DNA of 16,139 nucleotides from CAZIVE01 sp964542435 (GTDB taxonomy: Bacteria > Bacteroidota > Bacteroidia > Bacteroidales > Tannerellaceae): assembly GCA_964542435.1 (NCBI GenBank), contig CAZIVE010000060.1:1-16139 (forward strand), given 5' to 3'. The notes under the pieces were generated by a model, which was given only the letters and a program-made list of their open reading frames with translations, did no database searches and was not told the origin of the DNA. Position numbers and translations under genes: made by a program. Within the stretch, counting starts at the first letter, position 1; each line of letters opens with the position of its first letter. Below, in pieces: positions 7,333 to 13,996 of this stretch.

Positions 7333-7946
7333 TTTAATTCCTTTTCGCTTTGTTCCCGGCTTTTCGAACCGAGATAACCGCCGTGATGACGCTTGGCGTA
7401 GTCGGCATTGGTGAAATGAATCTTCTTCATCGTACCCACTACAAGAATGTCACCGATAACGGTCATTGCCGTTGTGGATGTCGTAGGCGTAAGACCTAAC
7501 GGACAGACTTCCGGCGGATTGCCTGTGGAGAGACAGACGGTGGCTTCTGCAGCCAAAGGACTGTCCGGATTACCTGTGATGACGATGAACTCCATGTTCG
7601 GAACCAGTCCGCGTGTGAGTTCTACCAGTTCGATCAGTTCTCGCGTCTTGCCCGAGTTGGAGATCAGAAGCATCACGTCGTTGTCGCGTACGATGCCTAA
7701 GTCGCCGTGCTGCGCTTCGCTGGGATGAAGGAAGAACGCCGGCGTCCCGGTCGAACTGAAGGTTGTCGCTATGTTCATAGCGATCTGCCCGGCTTTTCCC
7801 ATGCCGCTCGTGATAAGTTTACCTTTCTTGTCATGCACGTAGCTGACGATTAAATTCACTGCCTCATCGAATCCCGGTGTTACCGGAATAGCTCGAACTG
7901 CATCGGCTTCCTTGTTCAGGATATCCGTGATTTCTTCAATCTTCAT
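7329..7946 (-). CDS. Single-domain SIS sugar-phosphate isomerase (arabinose-5-phosphate isomerase type, no CBS domains)
   Basis: Start set at the ATG at 7946. The reading frame extends to a TTG at 7973, but that triplet lies inside the -7 promoter box. The 205-residue protein shows the KdsD/KpsF/GutQ signature: SGMGKAGQIA (47-56), STGTPAFFLHPSEAQHGDLG (65-84), the phosphate-binding SNSGKT (96-101), PTTSTTA (154-160) and a C-terminal RHHGGYLG (187-194) matching the HPxGxLG segment of the family. It ends there, without the two CBS domains of E. coli KdsD, as in the CBS-less enzymes known from Bacteroides. The likely reaction is D-ribulose 5-phosphate to D-arabinose 5-phosphate, the first step to Kdo. 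It is the first gene of a two-gene operon with the PfkB kinase (ATGA overlap). A different sugar phosphate is possible. Confidence 0.9.
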   Translation of the reverse strand: MKIEEITDILNKEADAVRAIPVTPGFDEAVNLIVSYVHDKKGKLITSGMGKAGQIAMNIATTFSSTGTPAFFLHPSEAQHGDLGIVRDNDVMLLISNSGKTRELIELVELTRGLVPNMEFIVITGNPDSPLAAEATVCLSTGNPPEVCPLGLTPTTSTTAMTVIGDILVVGTMKKIHFTNADYAKRHHGGYLGSKSREQSEKELK

Positions 7947-7970
7947 CACTGTAAGTTTTTTTCCACTTTG

Positions 7971-7978
7971 CAAAAGTA
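7971..7978 (-). promoter_or_regulatory. -7 promoter box of the isomerase-kinase operon
   Basis: TACTTTTG (then CA) on the minus strand matches TAnnTTTG. It predicts a leader of about 20 bases to the ATG at 7946 and so helps decide the start codon. Confidence 0.55.
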
Positions 7979-8009
7979 TGACTTTTTAATCCACTTGTCT
8001 TAAATGTAT

Positions 8010-8052
8010 GACAAAAACTTTCCGAAGGATGTATCTTATTATCGTTTTTGTC
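8010..8052. other. Perfect 9-bp inverted repeat between epimerase and isomerase genes
   Basis: GACAAAAAC (8010-8018) is the exact reverse complement of GTTTTTGTC (8044-8052), with 25 bases between and a small TCC/GGA pairing inside the loop. It begins just past the epimerase stop codon at 8062. Neither strand has a T run directly behind it, so a terminator role is plausible but unproven. Confidence 0.4.
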
Positions 8053-8061
8053 CTCTCTCTG

Positions 8062-9015
8062 TCAAGAATGGAGATTTGTATCTCTTCTTGTTCCCGTCAG
8101 CGTAAAACGGATGCCTTCTTCGGCACTCGTTGGCAGATGTTGTATGCCTAAAGCCTTGAGGATTTTCGCATTCGACGCCACATAATTCTGTGTCAGCTTG
8201 CGGAGACGCTTGGGCGTGAAAGGCAGATGTAGCCATCCGCAGAAGCAGGCCAGGAGCTGAAGCATCGGCTTGGGAAGGTTGAAGATGTGCGGTGAATGGC
8301 CTGTGGCTTCGCCTACCAGCTGGATCAGTTTGCTGTTGCGAATCGGTGTGTCGTCCGCCATCTGATACACTCCCGAAGGAACGTCTTTGACCAGCAGTTC
8401 TTTTACGACGTAACAGAGATTGTCGATGCTCGTGTAGGAGCGGTTGCTGTCATACGCGCCCAAAAGCCAGGGAAAACCGCGACTGATGATGCGATAGACA
8501 AATCCCATGTTGCCCATATTTCCGGGTGCATGGATCAGGCAAGGACGCAGAATATAGACTTTCTGCGGCTGATCGTCGTGTGTGAGTGCTGTCACATATC
8601 GCTCGGCGCGTATCTTGCTTTCTCCGTAAGGACCGACAGGCTGGGGTTCCACCTCTTCGGTGAGTACTTCGCCATTCACGGAGTCTGCGGCGGCCTTTAC
8701 AGAGCTGAAGAAGATGAAGCGGTTCGCTGACGAGAGACGGAAGTAATCGAAGATGCGTTCTGTCAGTCGTGTGTTGGAGTCCAGATAGTCTTGTTTGTTG
8801 CCTATGTTCGTACGGTCGTCACCTTTCTCGGCCAGATGGATGATGGAGTCCACGTCGGGAATCTTTCCTTCGTTCAGATCTTTCCAGGTGAAAATCTGTT
8901 CCACGCCATCCACCGGTGTGTCAATCATGTCAAGTCCATAAATTTCATTGCCTTTTAATTCCTTGACCAGATAGAGTGCTACAAAACCGTGTATTCCTGA
9001 TATCAGTATTTTCAT
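8062..9015 (-). CDS. NAD-dependent epimerase/dehydratase (extended SDR)
   Basis: Start set at the ATG at 9015; the frame also has a GTG two codons earlier, but that lies against the -7 box. The 317-residue protein has an N-terminal Rossmann motif GIHGFVA (7-13), where the usual third glycine of GxxGxxG is Ala. It also has the sheet-end Asp in YGLDMID, a hydrophobic IIHLAEKG strand, FFSSVKA with the catalytic Ser region (102-108), and the catalytic YGESK (Tyr130, Lys134). This is the WcaG/GalE-like family of nucleotide-sugar epimerases, reductases and dehydratases. Substrate cannot be told from sequence. It has its own promoter and is not next to glycosyltransferases; the nearest sugar genes are the isomerase and kinase just downstream. 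Confidence 0.9.
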   Translation of the reverse strand: MKILISGIHGFVALYLVKELKGNEIYGLDMIDTPVDGVEQIFTWKDLNEGKIPDVDSIIHLAEKGDDRTNIGNKQDYLDSNTRLTERIFDYFRLSSANRFIFFSSVKAAADSVNGEVLTEEVEPQPVGPYGESKIRAERYVTALTHDDQPQKVYILRPCLIHAPGNMGNMGFVYRIISRGFPWLLGAYDSNRSYTSIDNLCYVVKELLVKDVPSGVYQMADDTPIRNSKLIQLVGEATGHSPHIFNLPKPMLQLLACFCGWLHLPFTPKRLRKLTQNYVASNAKILKALGIQHLPTSAEEGIRFTLTGTRRDTNLHS

Positions 9016-9020
9016 ATTCA

Positions 9021-9028
9021 CAAAGGTA
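9021..9028 (-). promoter_or_regulatory. -7 promoter box of the epimerase gene, giving a very short leader
   Basis: TACCTTTG on the minus strand matches TAnnTTTG and ends only five bases before the ATG at 9015. Transcription would begin within a few bases of the start codon. No TTG element at the proper spacing is visible. Confidence 0.5.
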
Positions 9029-9117
9029 AAAACTTCTGATTGGAATATACTTTTTTTAATAAGAGATTTAAAAGATGATTCAAATTTGTTTGTCCGCTCT
9101 TCTGAGAAAAGCTTGGT

Positions 9118-9161
9118 AAAAGCAGGGTATTTCTTTTGACTTGATGCAAAAGAACTACCCT
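9118..9161 (-). terminator. Terminator of the S41 protease gene
   Basis: On the minus strand AGGGTA-g-TTCTTTT (9161-9148) pairs with AAAAGAA-a-TACCCT (9137-9124), a 13-bp stem with one mismatch and a 10-base loop. GC then TTTT follows. It starts about 13 bases past the stop codon. Confidence 0.8.
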
Positions 9162-9174
9162 AAAGAATAAGATG

Positions 9175-10632
9175 TTATTCCATCTTCACCGGAAGCTTCT
9201 GATATTGTTCGGTGCGAAGGATGCCTTTGGCGTTGACCCAACTCTTGTTCAACTTGAGAAGGCTGACGCGTGACGAGCTCTTGGTCGTGGCGGATGTGCC
9301 GGTGATCTTGGCAAGCGCTACGCTGAGAAGTCCGTCGGATTCATCGCCGACAGGAACGGTCTCAATGTCCTGATCGACAGAGAGGGTCGGTGTAATGCCG
9401 TCGTAGAAGTCGGTGTAGCCGCTGGCATTGGCTGTCTTGTAGCCGATGCAGTAGAGCATCCAGCAGTCCAGACTGCTCCAGCTCGATTTGTAGTCGCTCG
9501 GATTGAATATCGGACCGCCGTAACATTTGCCGTAAGTTGTCGCGCCGATGGTGGTTACGGTCATATAGGGCTGTAAACCGATGATGGTGGATTCAGATGC
9601 GGAAGCCGTCATGTAACCTGTGAGGATATAGACATGATCCATGTTGAGGTTGAGCGTGACCGTCGGATCGAAGTAGTTGTTGAGGCTTTTCTCCTTACCG
9701 GCCTTTTTGATGGCTGCCATGTAGGTGTCGTTCCATGTGTTCTGCAGAAGCAGTGCGCCGCTCTTTACCGATGTCGAAGGAGCCAGTTCACTGCACAGAT
9801 GTACGAAGCTCGACACTTCGCCGCCGGAATTGTAACGCAGATCGAGTATCACATCCGTAACGTTGGCATCTTTGAACTTCTGGAGCACGGCGTCCATTTC
9901 GTCGTCAGCGGCAGAGGCAAAGTCGGTGTACATCAGATAACCGATTTTTTTGCTGCCTTTCGTGATGATGGAATAGTAATTTACCGGATCGCCCCAGTAT
10001 GTGGCGTTCGACAAGGTAAGCGGACTGCCTGTGGAGGCGCTGATGGATCCGGAAGTTTTATCGTAGGTGCCCATTGTCAGTGTGAGGCTGGTGGCATTGT
10101 AGAGTTTCATGTAATTGGATGTAGTGATGGCGCTGCCGTCGATCTTGATGATGATGTCGCCGCGTTTGATGCCTGCCGTTTCTGCCGGTGTGCCTTTGTA
10201 AACGAAGTTGACGAAGGCGAAATATTCGCTGGTGTTGGTAAACGAGCCGAAGGAGATGTCGAATCCGAAGCCCGTGGTGTAGATCTTATCACCTGTCGAG
10301 AAGGCCTTCGTCGTTGAGGATGAAGTCTCCTCCTTTTCGATGTACGACCATTTGTCGTCTTTGTAGCGAAGCGAGTCGAGCCAAGTGGCCGGTTCTTCGT
10401 CGGGGAAACTCTTGACGCTGCTGGGCAGACTGGTCGTCCAGTAGTAATAATCTTTCAGCATTTCGTAAGTGAAAGTGTTCAGTTTCTGATTGTCCGTCAA
10501 TGTCGTCTCCGTCGTTGTGTTGGTCGTAGGCGTGGTCGTTGTATTTGTTGAGTCGTCATCATCGGAAGAACATCCGGTGAAACAGAGAATGGCGAGTACC
10601 GGAAGAAATATCAGCAAACTCTTTCTTTTCAT
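9175..10632 (-). CDS. S41-family serine protease lipoprotein with PDZ domain
   Basis: The 485-residue protein has a lipoprotein signal (hydrophobic 6-19, lipobox FTGC, Cys21), then an Asp run and a Thr/Asn-rich spacer (24-45) that should tether it to the outer membrane. A helical N-terminal segment (about 46-100, TYEMLKDYYYWTTSLP...) resembles the S41 N-terminal domain of Bacteroidetes homologues. A PDZ domain follows (about 118-190, with GTPAETAGIKRGDIIIKIDG at 147-166), then the C-terminal-processing protease core: LDLRYNSGG (263-271), nucleophile motif TASASE (342-347, probable Ser344) and GKCYGG with probable general-base Lys369. Both catalytic residues are present, so it should be active. 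Substrate is unknown. It stands alone, with its own promoter and terminator. Confidence 0.93.
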   Translation of the reverse strand: MKRKSLLIFLPVLAILCFTGCSSDDDDSTNTTTTPTTNTTTETTLTDNQKLNTFTYEMLKDYYYWTTSLPSSVKSFPDEEPATWLDSLRYKDDKWSYIEKEETSSSTTKAFSTGDKIYTTGFGFDISFGSFTNTSEYFAFVNFVYKGTPAETAGIKRGDIIIKIDGSAITTSNYMKLYNATSLTLTMGTYDKTSGSISASTGSPLTLSNATYWGDPVNYYSIITKGSKKIGYLMYTDFASAADDEMDAVLQKFKDANVTDVILDLRYNSGGEVSSFVHLCSELAPSTSVKSGALLLQNTWNDTYMAAIKKAGKEKSLNNYFDPTVTLNLNMDHVYILTGYMTASASESTIIGLQPYMTVTTIGATTYGKCYGGPIFNPSDYKSSWSSLDCWMLYCIGYKTANASGYTDFYDGITPTLSVDQDIETVPVGDESDGLLSVALAKITGTSATTKSSSRVSLLKLNKSWVNAKGILRTEQYQKLPVKME

Positions 10633-10658
10633 GTCGTTTTGTTTTATGGATTGTTGGG

Positions 10659-10666
10659 CAAATGTA
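10659..10666 (-). promoter_or_regulatory. -7 promoter box of the S41 protease gene
   Basis: TACATTTG on the minus strand matches TAnnTTTG, 26 bases before the ATG at 10632, giving a leader of about 20 bases. Confidence 0.5.
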
Positions 10667-10671
10667 CGGAC

Positions 10672-10797
10672 TTAATCAATCGTTTGAAAAAAAGTGTGGT
10701 GGAAGCGACCGGATTGGTCTGTCAAACGCCTCGTTTGTACGTTGAAATGACTTGACGCTTCTCTTTTCCCCTTGTCTTTCTCTTTCTCGATATTCAT
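10672..10797 (-). CDS. Possible small ORF, 41 aa, unknown
   Basis: An ATG at 10797 opens 41 codons to TAA at 10672. A TATCTTTG box (10805-10812) lies seven bases upstream, the same short-leader arrangement as the epimerase gene. The product (starts MNIEKEKDKGKREASS) is charged and polar, with no signal peptide, membrane segment or recognised domain. It may be chance: the frame is short, and no ribosome site is visible. Confidence 0.2.
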   Translation of the reverse strand: MNIEKEKDKGKREASSHFNVQTRRLTDQSGRFHHTFFQTID

Positions 10798-10864
10798 GAT
10801 GGAACAAAGATATCTTTTTTAGAATTATTTGTGGGGAAACGAAATCTTTTTATGCCATTTATCT

Positions 10865-10872
10865 TACATTTG
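10865..10872 (+). promoter_or_regulatory. -7 promoter box of the metallopeptidase-like gene
   Basis: TACATTTG matches TAnnTTTG, 30 bases before the ATG at 10903. No TTG at the expected upstream spacing. Confidence 0.5.
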
Positions 10873-10902
10873 CCAAGACGAAAGACCAATTATTAAAATA
10901 AA

Positions 10903-11784
10903 ATGAACAAAAACATTCTCTTCTGCATCGCCGGTGCAGCTCTTTTGCTCGCCGGATCAAGTAATGCATTTGCCAAACGTCCTGTCTCTGCCGTGAAAAC
11001 ACACGTTCCTCAGATGGCCCAGTTAGTTGACACTCCCAAGATCACAGCGCCGCCCGACAGCCTCAAGCTGGATCCGTTCTACAAGAAATACATGAACGTC
11101 AACGGCATTCATGTGTGCAGTTCGTGGCGTGTGCCCGATTCCTGCTTTTATGCGGCGTACGTTTCCATCAAAGGGGAAACGGATGCTTTGCCAAAGGAGG
11201 TTCTGGAAACGCTCAAGCATTATAAGACCCGTATCGGAATCATGGCACGCTATGAAGGTACGACCGATATTCCCGAACATCACGAACTGGTCAACGACAC
11301 AACCATCAACTGGGATGTACGTGCTCGCGGATTGGGTTCCGGTGGCATCGAAGAGCCTTTCTCTACCTGTGCTGAAGAGAATATCCTGGCCTATCAGATC
11401 GACAAGTATCATGCCGAGGATATCCTGATTCATGAGTTTGCCCATACAATTCACAACGTCGGCATTCGACCCAATCATCCAAATTTCAACGATGAACTGC
11501 AGAAGTCTTTGGACGCTGCTGTGGCTAAAGGACGTTGGAGAAATACGTATGCGGCTACCAATGTCGAGGAATATTTTGCTGAAGGTGTGCAGGATTGGTT
11601 CAATGTGAACGCTGAAGTCGATAATGACAATGGCGACGGCAAGCATAACAAAGTCAATACGCGTGAAGAACTTCGCCGTTACGATCCGGGGCTTTATGCC
11701 ATCCTTTCAAAGTATTTCACTCCGGTCAACAAGCAGTTCAGCAAACATAAATACGTCAACGAGTTCGATTGGGACGGAAAATAA
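10903..11784 (+). CDS. Secreted HExxH zinc metallopeptidase-like protein
   Basis: The 293-residue protein starts with a signal peptide (hydrophobic about 5-22, probable cleavage after AFA, residue 24), so it is exported; no lipobox is visible. The gluzincin pattern is clear: HEFAH (177-181, His177, Glu178, His181) and, 41 residues later, EEYFAE (222-227), whose Glu should be the third zinc ligand. The layout recalls the catalytic domain of anthrax lethal factor (M34-like: HExxH, then a Tyr and EYFAE), but this is a resemblance of motifs only. Asp/Asn-rich VDNDNGDGKHNK (239-250) could bind calcium, and NTREELRRYDPGLY follows. It is the only plus-strand gene of the window, between divergent and convergent neighbours, with its own promoter and a strong terminator. 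Substrate unknown; proteolytic activity is inferred. Confidence 0.8.
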   Translation: MNKNILFCIAGAALLLAGSSNAFAKRPVSAVKTHVPQMAQLVDTPKITAPPDSLKLDPFYKKYMNVNGIHVCSSWRVPDSCFYAAYVSIKGETDALPKEVLETLKHYKTRIGIMARYEGTTDIPEHHELVNDTTINWDVRARGLGSGGIEEPFSTCAEENILAYQIDKYHAEDILIHEFAHTIHNVGIRPNHPNFNDELQKSLDAAVAKGRWRNTYAATNVEEYFAEGVQDWFNVNAEVDNDNGDGKHNKVNTREELRRYDPGLYAILSKYFTPVNKQFSKHKYVNEFDWDGK

Positions 11785-11817
11785 ACGGTTCCGAACACGT
11801 TTGAGATTATAAAGATG

Positions 11818-11888
11818 CTTCCCCGGATTTGCGGCGATGGCTTTCATCCTTTCGATGGGCCTCCGTAAATCCGGGGAAGTTGTTTTTA
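11818..11888 (+). terminator. Strong terminator, shared by convergent genes
   Basis: CTTCCCCGGATTTGCGG (11818-11834) pairs with CCGTAAATCCGGGGAAG (11863-11879), a 17-bp stem with one G-U pair. TTGTTTTT follows on the plus strand. It sits between the metallopeptidase stop and the deacetylase stop (11893). The minus-strand side has a weaker T run (CATCTTTAT) and may also be used. Confidence 0.9.
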
Positions 11889-11892
11889 TCGC

Positions 11893-12681
11893 TTAATGTT
11901 GTCTCAAACCGGAGAGATAAGTCATTACTTGTGAGAAAGGCGCCGTCCAGATTTCGTTTTCATGAGCCTTCAGATAGGAGAGAAGCTTGCGATGGTCGGC
12001 GGCAGAGAAGGTAAGGTAATCGCCGCCTACACCGTGGAAGATGATGACGATGGCGCCATGTGCTTTGACGGTGCGCTCGATTTGTGCAATGATCCAGTCG
12101 GCGTTGGCATGGTCGTTCATGGCGGCGATGGTGGGCACGTTGGCAAAGTCGAGTGAATCAACCGAAGTGATGATGCGCTCGCCGCCTCCGCGGGAATATT
12201 TCGCCAGACCTTTTTCTACGATCGGCTTCGAATAATCCTCACCGCCGGCTTTCGTCAGGCAGCAGGGAAAGGCGAAGGAATGTTCCGAGCGCCCGTCAAT
12301 GGCTACGAGCCATTTGTTCATCTGGGCGATCTCGTTGAGAATGTCCTTCACCGTGTAGCAATCCAGCGCGTGGCAGTCCGTCGAGTCTGCGTCGGAACGT
12401 CCGCATGGATGATAAATGGTGTGATTGCCCAGTTCGTGACCTTCAGCCGCTGCGCGTCTCCAAGCCTCCGTCTCTTCCGCCTTTAATCCGGCTCCGAACA
12501 GATAAAACGTACCTCTGAATCCGACCGAGTCCAGTTCGGGGATGGCATATTGCAGTTGCGACGTCAGTCCGTCGTCATACGTCAGTACGACTGCCGCCTT
12601 CTTCCCGTTCTTCCAGGGAATCTGAGCCTGGACGAATGAAAACGAGAGCAGCGCGATGAAAAGGATGAAGATGCGTTTCAT
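11893..12681 (-). CDS. Exported polysaccharide deacetylase (NodB fold, CE4-like)
   Basis: The 262-residue protein has a signal peptide (hydrophobic 4-17, cleavage likely after VQA, residue 19). It then shows NodB-fold motifs: TYDDG (34-38, catalytic base Asp36, metal ligand Asp37), the metal-binding HTIYH in GNHTIYH (His87, His91) and, near the C-terminus, IIFHGVGG (213-220, His216). The usual motif-3 Arg (RxPxG type) is replaced by FAFPCC (136-141), so the sugar-contacting part differs. Five cysteines (93, 103, 108, 140, 141) cluster around the metal-site loops. It should remove acetyl groups from a carbohydrate in the periplasm or outside, but the substrate is unknown. It is last in the ribF operon, 46 bases after the flippase, with no promoter box of its own. 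Confidence 0.88.
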   Translation of the reverse strand: MKRIFILFIALLSFSFVQAQIPWKNGKKAAVVLTYDDGLTSQLQYAIPELDSVGFRGTFYLFGAGLKAEETEAWRRAAAEGHELGNHTIYHPCGRSDADSTDCHALDCYTVKDILNEIAQMNKWLVAIDGRSEHSFAFPCCLTKAGGEDYSKPIVEKGLAKYSRGGGERIITSVDSLDFANVPTIAAMNDHANADWIIAQIERTVKAHGAIVIIFHGVGGDYLTFSAADHRKLLSYLKAHENEIWTAPFSQVMTYLSGLRQH

Positions 12682-12727
12682 GATAAATGTTGTTTGATTC
12701 TATTTTTTTAGATTATCATACGATGTA

Positions 12728-13996
12728 TTATTTCTTTCCAAACAGCTTCTTCACCTCTCTGAAATCACTTCCTTTCGGAATGAAGTCGGTGATCTTGGCG
12801 TGGGTGATGCGGATGAAGACGATGAGGGAGAAAAGCAGCATGGCGGTGAAGGCGATGCTGGTGGTGATGGCCGATCCGAAGATGCCGAAGGCCGGGATGA
12901 ACAGATAACCGGCTATGAGCAGCGTGACGAAGCCGACGCACGAACTGGCTGTACTCAGTTTGATGCGGCCGCTGCCGATGAAGTAATGGCTGAGGATGCT
13001 GTTGCAGCCGAGTGCAACGATGCCGACTGCCAGTCCGATGATGACCTTGCGCATTCCGACAAATTCAGCGGTGAAGAGATAATCGGTGTAAACCCATTCG
13101 GGAATGCAGAGGATGCAGAGCATCACAGCAGCCATGGCGCAGAGCGTGACGCGGAAGAGGCGGAGCGTGATCTCCTTCTGACGTTCGGCCTCGTTGGTGC
13201 GAGCCACCTCTTCATATTCGATGAAGCTGACGCTGCGGCTGATGTGCCAGACACTTTCCGAAATCTTCGTGCCCGCATCGAGCAAACCGACGCTGCCCAA
13301 TCCTCCCCAGCGACGGATAAAGTAATAGTTGAGTCGTGTGGTGAAGACCTCCGCAAGATTGTCGGCTCCGGCCCAGAGTCCGTAGGCGAACATCTCCTTG
13401 AGTAACGGAACGAGGGCAATCTGTGGTCGCTCCTTCTCCTTGTCCAGAAGCGGCATCACCAACAGCAGACTGACGATGAAAGCTACCAGATTGGTGATGT
13501 ACATTCCGTTGACGTACGAGCGGACGTCGCCTTTATCCATTACATAATAGAGGACGAGCAGTACAAAAAATAGCAGTCCGCCTTGCAGTACGAAGGTGAG
13601 GTTGAATCCGGCGATGCGGTCTTTACCCAGCAGAAAACGGGCGTTGGCCGTGACGAGCGAACTGATCAGCGAGAGCCAGACAATGTCCCAGCCATATTCT
13701 GCCGGAACCATATCGAACAGCATCATGACGCCGCCGGCGAAAAGCGAGCCGATCAGTGCCCAGGCGTATGCCGGAAGGATGATGGCGCGCATCGAATAGC
13801 GGTTCATGAAATAGACGATGGTGTTGCCGGCAAGAATGCCGTTGAAGATGGTCACGATATTCACCGAGGCGACGATGATCCCGGCCAATCCCACACCTTC
13901 CACGCCCAGCACACGGGCGTTGACGAAGATGAGCAGCAGATTGAGGAGGGCAATCATGTAGCGCGTCCCGATGGTTCCGAGGATCTTCTTCAGCAT
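12728..13996 (-). CDS. Polysaccharide/lipid-linked oligosaccharide flippase-like membrane protein (Wzx/MATE superfamily)
   Basis: The 422-residue protein is largely hydrophobic, with about twelve transmembrane segments. Examples are 11-28, 36-56, 75-97, 104-120, 136-156, 165-185 and a C-terminal group from about 289 to 404. It has short charged loops and a basic C-terminal tail (KGSDFREVKKLFGKK). Size and pattern fit the MOP exporter superfamily (Wzx-like flippases, RfbX), which move lipid-linked sugars across the inner membrane. No residue proves the substrate. Its ATG overlaps the stop codon of the deacylase gene by seven bases (ATGCTGA, 13990-13996), so translation is probably coupled. The exported deacetylase directly downstream suggests a shared role in envelope glycan handling, but no glycosyltransferase is nearby. 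Confidence 0.82.
   Translation of the reverse strand: MLKKILGTIGTRYMIALLNLLLIFVNARVLGVEGVGLAGIIVASVNIVTIFNGILAGNTIVYFMNRYSMRAIILPAYAWALIGSLFAGGVMMLFDMVPAEYGWDIVWLSLISSLVTANARFLLGKDRIAGFNLTFVLQGGLLFFVLLVLYYVMDKGDVRSYVNGMYITNLVAFIVSLLLVMPLLDKEKERPQIALVPLLKEMFAYGLWAGADNLAEVFTTRLNYYFIRRWGGLGSVGLLDAGTKISESVWHISRSVSFIEYEEVARTNEAERQKEITLRLFRVTLCAMAAVMLCILCIPEWVYTDYLFTAEFVGMRKVIIGLAVGIVALGCNSILSHYFIGSGRIKLSTASSCVGFVTLLIAGYLFIPAFGIFGSAITTSIAFTAMLLFSLIVFIRITHAKITDFIPKGSDFREVKKLFGKK

Larger units (their letters stand above)
10633..10902. other. Divergent intergenic region between the S41 protease and metallopeptidase genes
   Basis: These 270 bases hold three TAnnTTTG boxes: minus-strand TACATTTG (10659-10666) for the protease, plus-strand TACATTTG (10865-10872) for the metallopeptidase, and an unassigned minus-strand TATCTTTG (10805-10812). 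Below the last lies an open frame of 41 codons (ATG 10797 to TAA 10672). No repeat or RNA gene was recognised. Confidence 0.6.

Noticed and set aside
7947..7973. Nine-codon N-terminal extension of the isomerase from a TTG
   Set aside because: The TTG is part of the TACTTTTG promoter box, so it would not be in the mRNA. The family N-terminus starts at the ATG (MKIEEI...).
9634..10317. Plus-strand frame of 227 codons inside the S41 protease gene
   Set aside because: Antisense shadow with no motif, signal or promoter.
12800..13405. Plus-strand frame rich in Asp, Glu and Ala within the flippase gene
   Set aside because: Composition is the mirror of a hydrophobic membrane protein read on the other strand, not a real acidic protein.
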